NCBI GenBank assembly: GCA_023206055.1
Contig: CP065366.1
Location: 2,170,001-2,234,000 of the forward strand
Direction: 5' to 3'
Length of the DNA: 64,000 nucleotides
Source of the DNA: Vibrio cyclitrophicus
GTDB lineage: Bacteria > Pseudomonadota > Gammaproteobacteria > Enterobacterales > Vibrionaceae
The position numbers and the translations under genes were made by a program. Positions 57,210-64,000 of the stretch are shown here, piece by piece (position 1 is the first letter of the stretch; every line of letters starts with the position of its first letter). Under the pieces are notes generated by a model. The model was not told where the DNA came from. It saw only the letters and a program-made list of their open reading frames with translations, and did no database searches.

Positions 57210-57225
57210 AAAACTACACATTTTG
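57202..57225 (+). terminator. hairpin overlapping the SanA-like stop codon
   Basis: ATGTGTAG/CTACACAT with AAAA loop and TTTT; the stop codon is inside the stem. Confidence 0.65.
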
Positions 57226-57406
57226 AATTTGTTGCCTCACACTTCACCATTGTTAAGCAAAAACACACCAACACTCCTTTATTAACTTGAGTAACATTCT
57301 TCCAACAAAGTCTGACCCTACATCAAGCTATATACCTCGAAAATAATAAGCACAACTCAATGAAGTCGTGCACCAATAAAACGAGGATAAACAAAAGGAG
57401 CGTCTT

Positions 57407-58777
57407 ATGACGGCACTTGTTACTACACTGAAACACTGGTTGTTTACCCGCAACAGCATGATATTAATTGGTAATTTCACGCTATTTGCAGTTTTGCTCA
57501 ATACCCTGCCATTCGAAGCGCAAGTGAATACGGGGTTAAGTATTCTCGTGTTCGTTGCCATTCTATGGTTAACAGAAGCTATTCACGTCAGCATCACCGC
57601 TCTGCTCGTTCCCCTATTGGCTGTCTTGTTTGGTGTATTCAACACGCCTGCAGCACTGGCTAACTTCTCAAACCCTATCATCTTCTTATTTATGGGTGGT
57701 TTTGCGTTGGCAGCCGCACTGAACAAGCAAGAGCTAGATAAAGCGATTGCAGACAAAGTACTGCTGATAGCAAAAGGTAGAATGTCAGTAGCTGTGTTCA
57801 TGTTGTTCGGTGTGAGTGCGGGCCTATCCATGTGGATATCAAACACAGCCACCACAGCAATGATGCTTCCTCTTGTTCTTGGCATCATGAACAAAGTCGA
57901 CCAAAGTGAAGACCGCAACACGTACGTGTTCGTGCTGCTGGGTATCGCTTACTGTGCATCGATTGGTGGTATCGCGACCTTAGTGGGTAGCCCACCGAAC
58001 GCAATCGCCGCTGCAGAAGTTGGCTTGAGCTTTACTGAGTGGATGGCGCTAGGTCTTCCAATCTCACTTATCTTGATGCCAATCGCGATGTTCATTCTTT
58101 ATGTGATGACGAAGCCAAAGCTTGACCACAAATTCGAGCTAGACCACGCTCCTGTAGAGTGGACGAACAGCAAAAAAATCACGCTATCTATCTTCTTGTT
58201 AACGGTTACGCTTTGGATATTCGGTAAGCCAATCAACGCAATGATCGGCGGCTTCTCTAAGTTCGATAGCTTGGTAGCGATTGGTGCGATTGTACTGCTT
58301 GGTGCTTCTAGAGCTGTAGAATGGAAAGACGTTGAGAAAACTACGGACTGGGGTGTACTTATCCTGTTCGGCGGCGGTATCTGTTTAAGTAATATTCTGA
58401 AAGCGACAGGAACTAGCGTATTCCTAGCACACTCATTAAGCGGGTTTTTAGAAACAGCTGGCGTACTGCTTACGATTCTAGCCGTGGTAGCCTTCGTGGT
58501 ATTCCTAACAGAGTTTGCGAGTAACACAGCGAGTGCGGCATTGCTTGTCCCTGTATTTGCGACTATTGCAGAAGCGCTGGGTATGTCTCCAGTTATCTTG
58601 TCTGCACTGATTGCGGTAGCTGCATCTTGTGCTTTCATGCTGCCAGTCGCGACACCACCTAACGCAATCGTGTTTGGATCAGGCCACATTAAGCAGAAAG
58701 AGATGATGCGAATCGGTATGGTGTTAAACCTAGTTTGTATCCTAGTTCTGACTTTGTTCGCTTGGATCTTCTGGTAA
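57407..58777 (+). CDS. sodium-coupled dicarboxylate transporter, DASS/SLC13 family (VcINDY-like)
   Basis: 456 residues, about 11 membrane segments. Both SNT signature loops are present: SNTATTAMMLP (~145) and SNTASAALLVP (~375), plus GSPPNAIAAAEVG and ATPPNAIVFGSGH. Closely resembles Vibrio cholerae VcINDY, which imports succinate, fumarate and malate with sodium. Excellent ribosome-binding site AAAGGAG. Its own transcript, close to maeA, which may use imported malate (inference). Confidence 0.92.
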   Translation: MTALVTTLKHWLFTRNSMILIGNFTLFAVLLNTLPFEAQVNTGLSILVFVAILWLTEAIHVSITALLVPLLAVLFGVFNTPAALANFSNPIIFLFMGGFALAAALNKQELDKAIADKVLLIAKGRMSVAVFMLFGVSAGLSMWISNTATTAMMLPLVLGIMNKVDQSEDRNTYVFVLLGIAYCASIGGIATLVGSPPNAIAAAEVGLSFTEWMALGLPISLILMPIAMFILYVMTKPKLDHKFELDHAPVEWTNSKKITLSIFLLTVTLWIFGKPINAMIGGFSKFDSLVAIGAIVLLGASRAVEWKDVEKTTDWGVLILFGGGICLSNILKATGTSVFLAHSLSGFLETAGVLLTILAVVAFVVFLTEFASNTASAALLVPVFATIAEALGMSPVILSALIAVAASCAFMLPVATPPNAIVFGSGHIKQKEMMRIGMVLNLVCILVLTLFAWIFW

Positions 58778-58860
58778 GCACTAACGTCCTATAAGCGCAT
58801 ACTTGTAGGAATGCTCCCCTAAACTGGTTGAACTTCCCCCGGTTCAACCAATACAAAAAT

Positions 58861-58898
58861 GCCCGCTCAGTTTGAAACTACCAGTCAACTGAACGGGC
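58861..58898. terminator. GC-rich hairpin downstream of the transporter gene
   Basis: GCCCG-TCAGTT pairs with AACTGA-CGGGC around a mismatch; T-run on the minus strand only. A GGTTGAAC/GTTCAACC hairpin lies just upstream. Confidence 0.5.
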
Positions 58899-58928
58899 AC
58901 ATAAAAACAAGAAACGCTTTTCCCTTTT

Positions 58929-58951
58929 GGTGGCCCCGCGCCACCTTTTTT
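58929..58951 (+). terminator. second terminator after the transporter gene
   Basis: GGTGGC/GCCACC, 5-base loop, T6. Confidence 0.8.
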
Positions 58952-58957
58952 GTTTTT

Positions 58958-58971
58958 GGCTATTGGCTATT
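58958..58971 (+). repeat. left part of a GGCTATT tandem repeat cut by the IS
   Basis: Two GGCTATT units, continued after the IS by three units (last one GGCTAAA) at 60230-60250. Confidence 0.85.
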
Positions 58972-59018
58972 GATGTGACCCCATAAAAGTAGACACTTAA
59001 TACAGAGCATTGAGTGTC

Positions 59019-59335
59019 ATGAAAGTAAAATCACAAAGGCAATATACAGACGAATTTAAACGAGAAGCTGTTCAGCGATCTCTTGATTCTTCTGACACCG
59101 TTAAGTCAGTAGCACTATCCTTAGGAATATCGCCGGTGCTACTTTCTAAATGGAGATGCCAAATGACGTCGAAGAAGACTAATAACTCCCTCCCAATACC
59201 TAATCACGGTCCCGAAAATCCGTTGCACAACTGGAGAAAGAGATCCGTCAATTGAAAAAGAAGCTTGAGATTGCAGAGCTGGAGAATGATTTCTTAAAGG
59301 AAGCGAAGGCTTTCTTCGACAGCCAAAAAGAATAA
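59019..59335 (+). pseudogene. IS3 orfA, broken by frameshift and stop
   Basis: Begins MKVKSQRQYTDEFKREAVQRSL with a helix-turn-helix (SVALSLGISPVLLSKW). Around 59190-59196 one base appears missing: the expected sequence continues in another frame (RKSVAQLEKEIRQLKKKLE...FFDSQKE), and that frame also has a TAA at 59201-59203. Both lesions are inferred from the expected OrfA leucine-zipper pattern. The end at 59333-59335 sits at an A-rich slippery site where normal copies shift -1 into orfB. Confidence 0.75.
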
Positions 59336-59364
59336 GGTTCGAGTATATCCTTAAGAAGGCCAGT

Positions 59365-60192
59365 GTGAAGTTTCCTGTCATTCGACTATGCAAATGGTTA
59401 GGCGTTTCTAAAGCGGGTTATTACAAGTGGCTAACAAGGAAACCATCGAAGCGAGAGACAGACAATGAGTCTTTAAGTCACTACTTGAGGAGAGAAAGCA
59501 AAGCTCAGTATTGTATTCCAGGCTATCGAAAGCTTTGGGAAGCAGCAGTCGCTAACGGCTTTATTTGCAATAAAAAGCGAGTACAGAGGCTTCTACAGAA
59601 TATGGGCTATCGCTCTTGCGCGAGTAAGAGGCGATATGGACGAGCGCCAAGACAAAATGCGCTTATACCAGCCTATAACATTCTTGCCCGTCAATTTAAG
59701 GTGGATAAACCCGATCGAGTTTGGGTGTCTGATATAACTCAGGTGCGCTGTACGGATGGCTGGCAATACCTGTGCGTCGTCTTAGATTTGTTTTCACGCA
59801 AAGTGATTGGTTGGTCGACAAGTCGCATTAATAACGCAAAGTTAGTGCTTAGAAGCCTGAATAAGGCTTGGGAACAAAGGCAGCCCTTAGGTCACGAGCT
59901 TTTGTTTCACTCCGATCAAGGTATACAGTATCGAGCGTTGGAGACGATCCGTTGGCACCGTAAACGAAAGATTAAAGTCAGCATGTCGAGAAAAGGAAAC
60001 TGTTGGGATAACGCTTGTTCCGAAAGCTTCTTTGCGCAATATAAGAAAGAGTGGATGAACAACTTAGATCAGCTTTCACGACAAGAAATGACGATGCAGA
60101 GTCGCATTTATATCGATACCTATTATAATCCAGTAAGAAGACATGGGACTCTAGGTGGAGTGAGTCCCATAGACTTTGAACTAATCAACTAA
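59365..60192 (+). CDS. IS3-family transposase OrfB (DDE)
   Basis: 275 residues from GTG, probably made only as an OrfAB fusion, because the frame is open upstream to ~59326 with family-like residues (KRIRFEYILKKAS). HTH-21-like start, then integrase core: first Asp in VWVSDITQVRC, second in FHSDQGIQY, and Glu in NACSESFFAQYKKEW. All catalytic residues are kept, but damaged orfA makes autonomous transposition doubtful. Confidence 0.9.
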   Translation: MKFPVIRLCKWLGVSKAGYYKWLTRKPSKRETDNESLSHYLRRESKAQYCIPGYRKLWEAAVANGFICNKKRVQRLLQNMGYRSCASKRRYGRAPRQNALIPAYNILARQFKVDKPDRVWVSDITQVRCTDGWQYLCVVLDLFSRKVIGWSTSRINNAKLVLRSLNKAWEQRQPLGHELLFHSDQGIQYRALETIRWHRKRKIKVSMSRKGNCWDNACSESFFAQYKKEWMNNLDQLSRQEMTMQSRIYIDTYYNPVRRHGTLGGVSPIDFELIN

Positions 60193-60229
60193 ACCCCTGT
60201 GTCTACTTTTTAGGGGCCATATCACTATT

Positions 60230-60250
60230 GGCTATTGGCTATTGGCTAAA
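60230..60250 (+). repeat. right part of the GGCTATT tandem repeat
   Basis: GGCTATT, GGCTATT, GGCTAAA directly after the IS, continuing the left copies. Confidence 0.85.
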
Positions 60251-60283
60251 GCAAACAACTCATAACTATTCAGAACAACAGTG

Positions 60284-60634
60284 TTAAATTGCGCTTGGCA
60301 CCAAACGCGTCCAACCTAGCAGTAGCATCGAAGCACATAACACCCACACTAAGGTTGCCAACGAGAGTGTCGATACCAAGTTATAGCGATAACTGAACAC
60401 ATACACTGCGCCAAGATAAGCGGCGTATGGCACAAGTGAAAACAGGCCAAACAACGCTGTGGTACGCAACTCGACCATGGTTTGTTCCGTGCCGACAATG
60501 TAGTGAGCAATCAGAGCAAAGGTCGGAAACAGCGGCACTAAACCAGAGATATAAAAGCTCTTACTTTTCGACAACAGAGCAATTAATAAAACCGCCGCTG
60601 CACCTAGCAAACATTTAAAGAACAGTGAAATCAT
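60284..60634 (-). CDS. glpM: GlpM-family inner membrane protein
   Basis: 116 residues, four membrane segments; SGLVPLFPTFALIAHYIVGTEQ and LRTTALFGLFSLVPY are the GlpM family core. Linked to alginate and glycerol metabolism in Pseudomonas; role elsewhere unknown. No strong ribosome-binding site. Confidence 0.85.
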   Translation of the reverse strand: MISLFFKCLLGAAAVLLIALLSKSKSFYISGLVPLFPTFALIAHYIVGTEQTMVELRTTALFGLFSLVPYAAYLGAVYVFSYRYNLVSTLSLATLVWVLCASMLLLGWTRLVPSAI

Positions 60635-60707
60635 TTCAATACGTTATCCAAACATACTAACCAACAAAAGGTTCTAGAGGGTAAACTCATATAGCGCCCA
60701 TAAAAAC

Positions 60708-60734
60708 GCCACACGTCACATATGCACGTGTGGC
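60708..60734. terminator. bidirectional terminator between glpM and the diguanylate cyclase gene
   Basis: GCCACACGT/ACGTGTGGC stem, 9-base loop, T5 on the minus strand. Confidence 0.8.
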
Positions 60735-60762
60735 TTATTAAGTGATCAAAACAATTTTTAGA

Positions 60763-62058
60763 TTAGTGACTCAAGATCACTTGATTTCTACCTGAATGCT
60801 TCGCTTGATATAAAGCTTCATCAGCGCGGGCAATGGTCTCTGTCACTCGTTCTTGCTTCATCTCGGCAACACCAATACTGCATGTCAGTGGATCGCCATG
60901 AACCCAAAGGTGTTGGCTGACTAAAAGTCGAATTTTCTCGGCCTTCCTTTGTGCTTCGCCAAGATCAGTCTCAGGGCAAAAAACAATAAATTCCTCGCCG
61001 CCCCAACGAACCAACTTGTCGGTAGCGCTGATCGAGCTGCCCACCACCATGCTGAACTCACGTAATATATGGTCACCCATTTGGTGCCCGTATTTATCGT
61101 TCACACTCTTGAAGTAATCAATATCGAGATAGAGCATACTCAGCTTACCGTGGCCTTGCTTCACGTATTGTGACTGCATTTTCAACCAATCACGAATCGC
61201 GTGTCGGTTGAGTATTCCTGTTAACTCATCACGATGGGCCATCTCTGAAAATTCAAAGTTTTGTTCTCTCAGTGCCCGATTGACGTTCTTCAAGTGATGA
61301 TGTCTTTTCTCTGCAATCACCATGCGCTTTCTTGATCTGTGCAACTCTGAAAGCAGGAACACAGTGCCCGTACCTACCCAAACAAACAGCAAGATCATAA
61401 ACAAGCTTTCACCCGTGATATACGAGCCTTCGAATTCAATACTTCGTATGACGATTCTGTGGTGACCGAGTTTCGCTCCAGACGCAGTAGCAAACTCGAC
61501 CATATTCACGTTCGAATACTCAGGGGCAGAGTGCTCTAACGCAATATCGTTATCAGCCAACCACCATGTCATCACTTGCAGGTTTTTGATCGGAATCTCA
61601 ATCACACCACCATCAATTCCTGGAGAAAATTCCATCCCGTTGTACTTGTGCGTGTACTCGTCATCAGGAACCGAATAAGCAGGGTTGTAGTTACGTAGGT
61701 AGGTTCTCAAACGACCGCTAGAGTCAGCCTCTGCATGGTAATCAATGTTCACTCTAAAGGTGTGATATTGGGAAAGATCAAGACCTTCGGTAATGTCAGG
61801 GGTGATTCGAATCGATAAGCCGCAATAAGGCCACGGATACTCGGATTCTTTAAGTTCACACTCGAGAATGTACTGCCCATTTTCATAAAAAAACTGGGAT
61901 GTACTGATTCCCCTATCAACTCGATCGCTGGTCGCGATAAATTCATATTTATCAGGGGTAATTGCCGTTATCACACGATTTCCGCTCACACGGTAATACT
62001 GCACAATGGCAAGCGTTGCGATAACTAGAAAGATAACAATCTTATGGATCCACTTCAC
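60763..62058 (-). CDS. membrane diguanylate cyclase with periplasmic sensor domain
   Basis: 431 residues from GTG after GGAAG. Membrane segment ~5-22, periplasmic part ~25-215 (beta-rich, carbohydrate-binding-like), second segment ~218-236, short coiled coil, then GGDEF domain ~270-430 with GGEEF at 353-357. The inhibitory RxxD site is lost (Ser at the Arg position), so product inhibition is probably weak. Makes c-di-GMP, which could influence adhesin release (inference). No EAL domain. Confidence 0.9.
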   Translation of the reverse strand: MKWIHKIVIFLVIATLAIVQYYRVSGNRVITAITPDKYEFIATSDRVDRGISTSQFFYENGQYILECELKESEYPWPYCGLSIRITPDITEGLDLSQYHTFRVNIDYHAEADSSGRLRTYLRNYNPAYSVPDDEYTHKYNGMEFSPGIDGGVIEIPIKNLQVMTWWLADNDIALEHSAPEYSNVNMVEFATASGAKLGHHRIVIRSIEFEGSYITGESLFMILLFVWVGTGTVFLLSELHRSRKRMVIAEKRHHHLKNVNRALREQNFEFSEMAHRDELTGILNRHAIRDWLKMQSQYVKQGHGKLSMLYLDIDYFKSVNDKYGHQMGDHILREFSMVVGSSISATDKLVRWGGEEFIVFCPETDLGEAQRKAEKIRLLVSQHLWVHGDPLTCSIGVAEMKQERVTETIARADEALYQAKHSGRNQVILSH

Positions 62059-62361
62059 GTCTAAGCTTCCGGCTTAATATCCCTATAATTGGGACTTCAT
62101 GATAAAAAATAAGTTGAGAGAATTAGTGATCTTAATGCCAATAATCCACTAAAAAACGTTATATCACGCCCGAACAAAATGTCATACTATATTTTTATGC
62201 AAGTGCATGCTGTTGATTATTCACGTCGAGAATCAAGTAATATTGCGTATAAAAACAGGTCCTATTTGTTATACTCATCGCATAATCATCGTTAACCGTA
62301 TCGCCTGCTCACAAGGCGAACGAGTGGGCGAAATAATAATCAAAATACAACGAGTAATGTC
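62059..62361. other. intergenic region between divergent cyclase and DUF2797 genes
   Basis: About 300 bases carrying both promoters; no operator, hairpin or small gene could be supported. Confidence 0.4.
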
Positions 62362-63186
62362 ATGTCTTTATTAGCAAAAGGAACACTCAAGAAGATGAGT
62401 GCTTCCCTTGATGGTGCGGTTACTTACCGTTTACCTGTAGGTGAAGAGTTTGTAGAACTAAACCCTCTGATTGGTAAAACCATCAACCTCACCCATACTG
62501 GCAATATTTTTTGTTGTTCGTGTGGTAAGAAAACCAAGAAAAGCTACTCTCAAGGCCACTGCTTTGTGTGCATGAGAAAGCTAGCAAGTTGCGACATGTG
62601 CATCATGAAGCCAGAGACTTGCCACTACGATGAAGGTACTTGTCGTGAGCCTGAATGGGGCGAAGCGAACTGCATGGTTGATCACTTCGTTTACCTGTCG
62701 AACACATCAAGCCTTAAAGTGGGTATCACTCGTCATACTCAAATCCCGACTCGCTGGATCGACCAAGGTGCCACTCAAGGCCTGCCAATCTTGAAAGTGA
62801 AAACACGTCAAATTTCTGGCCTGATCGAAGTTGAATTAGCAAAACACATTGCTGACAAAACCAACTGGCGCACGCTGCTTAAAGGCGACGGCGACGATAT
62901 GGAATTGGTAGAAAAAGCCAAAGAACTGTTGCCGTTGGTTGAGGATAAAATCCAAGAGATCAGAGCGAAGTTTGGTGATGATGCTATCGAGATTCTTAGC
63001 GAAAACATCACTTCATTGAGCTACCCAGTAGAACAACACCCAGTGAAAATTGTATCGCACAACTTTGATAAGAACCCTGAAGTGACGGGCGTACTTCAAG
63101 GCATTAAAGGCCAATACCTAATCCTAGATACTGGTGTGATTAACATCCGTAAATTTGGCTCTTACGAAGTAGAAGTGTCTGCATAA
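62362..63186 (+). CDS. DUF2797 zinc-ribbon protein with GIY-YIG-like segment
   Basis: 274 residues. Dense Cys cluster (C51, 52, 54, 67, 70, 77, 80, 87, 94, 104), likely two zinc sites. Next, VYLSNTSSLKVGIT at ~110-123 and TRWIDQGA resemble the start of GIY-YIG/T5orf172-type nuclease domains, with Arg and Lys conserved. A C-terminal beta domain follows. Function unknown; the nuclease idea is by resemblance only. Confidence 0.82.
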   Translation: MSLLAKGTLKKMSASLDGAVTYRLPVGEEFVELNPLIGKTINLTHTGNIFCCSCGKKTKKSYSQGHCFVCMRKLASCDMCIMKPETCHYDEGTCREPEWGEANCMVDHFVYLSNTSSLKVGITRHTQIPTRWIDQGATQGLPILKVKTRQISGLIEVELAKHIADKTNWRTLLKGDGDDMELVEKAKELLPLVEDKIQEIRAKFGDDAIEILSENITSLSYPVEQHPVKIVSHNFDKNPEVTGVLQGIKGQYLILDTGVINIRKFGSYEVEVSA

Positions 63187-63201
63187 CTTTTAGAACTTAA
63201 G

Positions 63202-63222
63202 CGTTTCTCATCGTGAGAAGCG
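63202..63222 (+). other. hairpin after the DUF2797 stop
   Basis: CGTTTCTCA/TGAGAAGCG stem (one G-U), 3-base loop; no T run. Confidence 0.5.
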
Positions 63223-63244
63223 TTTAGTTAATAGCCAAAAACTC

Positions 63245-63278
63245 AAATGCCCTCAAGTGATGACTTGAGGGCATTTTT
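63245..63278 (+). terminator. DUF2797 terminator
   Basis: 14-bp stem AAATGCCCTCAAGT with exact complement, GATG loop, T5. Confidence 0.92.
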
Positions 63279-63319
63279 CGTTGTCGATTCTATTCGCCAT
63301 TGGATAATGGTTATAAGCG

Positions 63320-64000
63320 TTAAAGCGCAACTACATCTCCGTCTACACAATTCTTGCCATTGGCTTTCGCGCGATAGAGAGATTGATCGGTTAAATTCAC
63401 GAGTGCGTCAATCGTTACACCGCCTTCACAGGCTTGGCTATCACTGATTCCGATACTGACACTCGAATTAAATCGAATCTGTTCATCGATTTTGAACTCG
63501 ACTTGATGGAACTGTTGGCGAACCTGTTCAGAAACCTCATGCGCTGTTTCAAGAGACGCATTTGGGATAAATATAATAAACTCTTCACCACCCCAACGGC
63601 CTGCTACTCCGCCGACTTTCTCGGCATTGCGCTTGGTAATATTAGCCAAAGCACAAATGACTTCATCACCAACCATATGGCCGTAAGTATCATTAATCGA
63701 CTTAAAATCATCGATATCCAGCAGCATACACACAAGGTAGTTGTTAGAGGACATGTGCTCTCTCAGCCACTCATAAATCGCTCTGCGGTTAAGTAAGTTA
63801 GTCATTTCATCGTAGTTCGCTTGGTGAACCAACTGCTTTTCCAACATCACCTTTTGCGTCACATCTTCGAGAACAACCTGAACAGCGGGCAGACCTTTCC
63901 AAGTAATCGCATTGTCGTAAATATTGAAGAACCGATGAACGCCATCAAAGCCAATGTTTTCAACCACAGTACTCGTTCCGGACAACTCCCCCGAAACGAT
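63320..64000 (-). CDS. PAS-GGDEF diguanylate cyclase, C-terminal part (partial)
   Basis: 227 residues visible; the frame stays open to base 64000, so the N-terminus lies beyond the window. Residues before ~60 look like the end of a PAS domain (FFNIYDNAITWKGLPAVQVVLEDVT). The GGDEF domain has DIDDFKSINDTYGH and GRWGGEEF. No RxxD inhibitory site. Probably cytoplasmic or membrane sensor. Confidence 0.9.
   Translation of the reverse strand: MVSGELSGTSTVVENIGFDGVHRFFNIYDNAITWKGLPAVQVVLEDVTQKVMLEKQLVHQANYDEMTNLLNRRAIYEWLREHMSSNNYLVCMLLDIDDFKSINDTYGHMVGDEVICALANITKRNAEKVGGVAGRWGGEEFIIFIPNASLETAHEVSEQVRQQFHQVEFKIDEQIRFNSSVSIGISDSQACEGGVTIDALVNLTDQSLYRAKANGKNCVDGDVVAL

Larger units (their letters stand above)
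58976..60219 (+). mobile_element. IS3-family insertion sequence
   Basis: 1,244 bases with terminal inverted repeats at 58976-58996 and 60199-60219 that match at 18 of 21 positions (ends TG...CA; inner AAAAGTAGACAC shared). Contains a damaged orfA and an intact orfB with the DDE motifs. No clear target duplication. It lies inside a heptamer repeat. Confidence 0.92.

Noticed and set aside
58971..60224. Target-site duplication of the IS3 element
   Set aside because: Flanks GATG and TATC do not match over 3-5 bases.

Overview
The window looks like a chromosomal segment of a marine Vibrio, most likely the Splendidus clade. The order thrS-infC-rpmI-rplT, an arginine decarboxylase with agmatinase, a VcINDY-type dicarboxylate transporter and many gammaproteobacterial families of unknown function (DUF3187, DUF3334, DUF3581, DUF2786, DUF2797) all fit. 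In V. cholerae the thrS-rplT cluster, speAB and VcINDY lie on chromosome 2, so this is probably a chromosome 2 segment. That placement is inference from memory, not a search.

Layout. From 1 to 16.9 kb, minus strand, runs one open frame with no internal stop or frame break: the N-terminal 5,626 residues of a giant LapA-like type I secreted adhesin that continues past the left edge. It has an N-terminal retention module with a TAAG protease site, a divergent part, and at least 17 consecutive copies of a 271-275 residue repeat with strong signs of recent block duplication. From 17.5 to 20.4 kb is speA-speB. From 20.8 to 27.2 kb, plus strand, are a methyltransferase, a coniferyl-aldehyde-dehydrogenase-like gene with its TetR regulator and a likely operator, an ABC-F ATPase behind a structured leader, and a leucine-rich-repeat protein kinase. 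From 27.3 to 31.5 kb, minus strand, are a small unknown gene, yqfB and the translation cluster thrS-infC-rpmI-rplT, with a tRNA-Thr anticodon mimic just before thrS and an AUU start for infC. From 31.8 to 33.7 kb are an outer membrane DUF3187 gene and a Spo0M-like gene.

From 33.9 to 40.3 kb is the complete histidine utilisation locus hutC-hutI-hutG-hutU-hutH with two candidate HutC operators. From 40.5 to 49.1 kb are mostly conserved housekeeping or poorly known genes: DUF3581, an isoprenylcysteine-methyltransferase-like membrane protein, ydiJ (D-2-hydroxyglutarate dehydrogenase type), DUF3334 (CheX-like motif), DUF2786, an OmpA lipoprotein, a Sel1-TM-J-domain protein and a small Cys-rich protein. 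From 49.2 to 51.4 kb are a SulA-like SOS gene, with a LexA box and a large perfect palindrome upstream, and purC with a PurR box. From 51.4 to 58.8 kb are a small unknown gene, an HrpB-like DEAH helicase, maeA, a SanA/YdcF-like protein and the dicarboxylate transporter. An IS3-family element (58,976-60,219) interrupts a 7-bp tandem repeat and has a damaged orfA. From 60.3 to 64 kb are glpM, a membrane diguanylate cyclase, a DUF2797 zinc protein and a second GGDEF gene cut by the right edge.

How they connect. The adhesin retention module implies a LapD/LapG c-di-GMP switch elsewhere, and two GGDEF proteins sit in the window, although nothing here links them directly. Several genes carry readable cis-regulation: thrS operator, infC AUU, HutC sites, PurR box, SOS box, a TetR-type operator and an ABC-F leader. 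No tRNA, rRNA, CRISPR array or prophage was seen.
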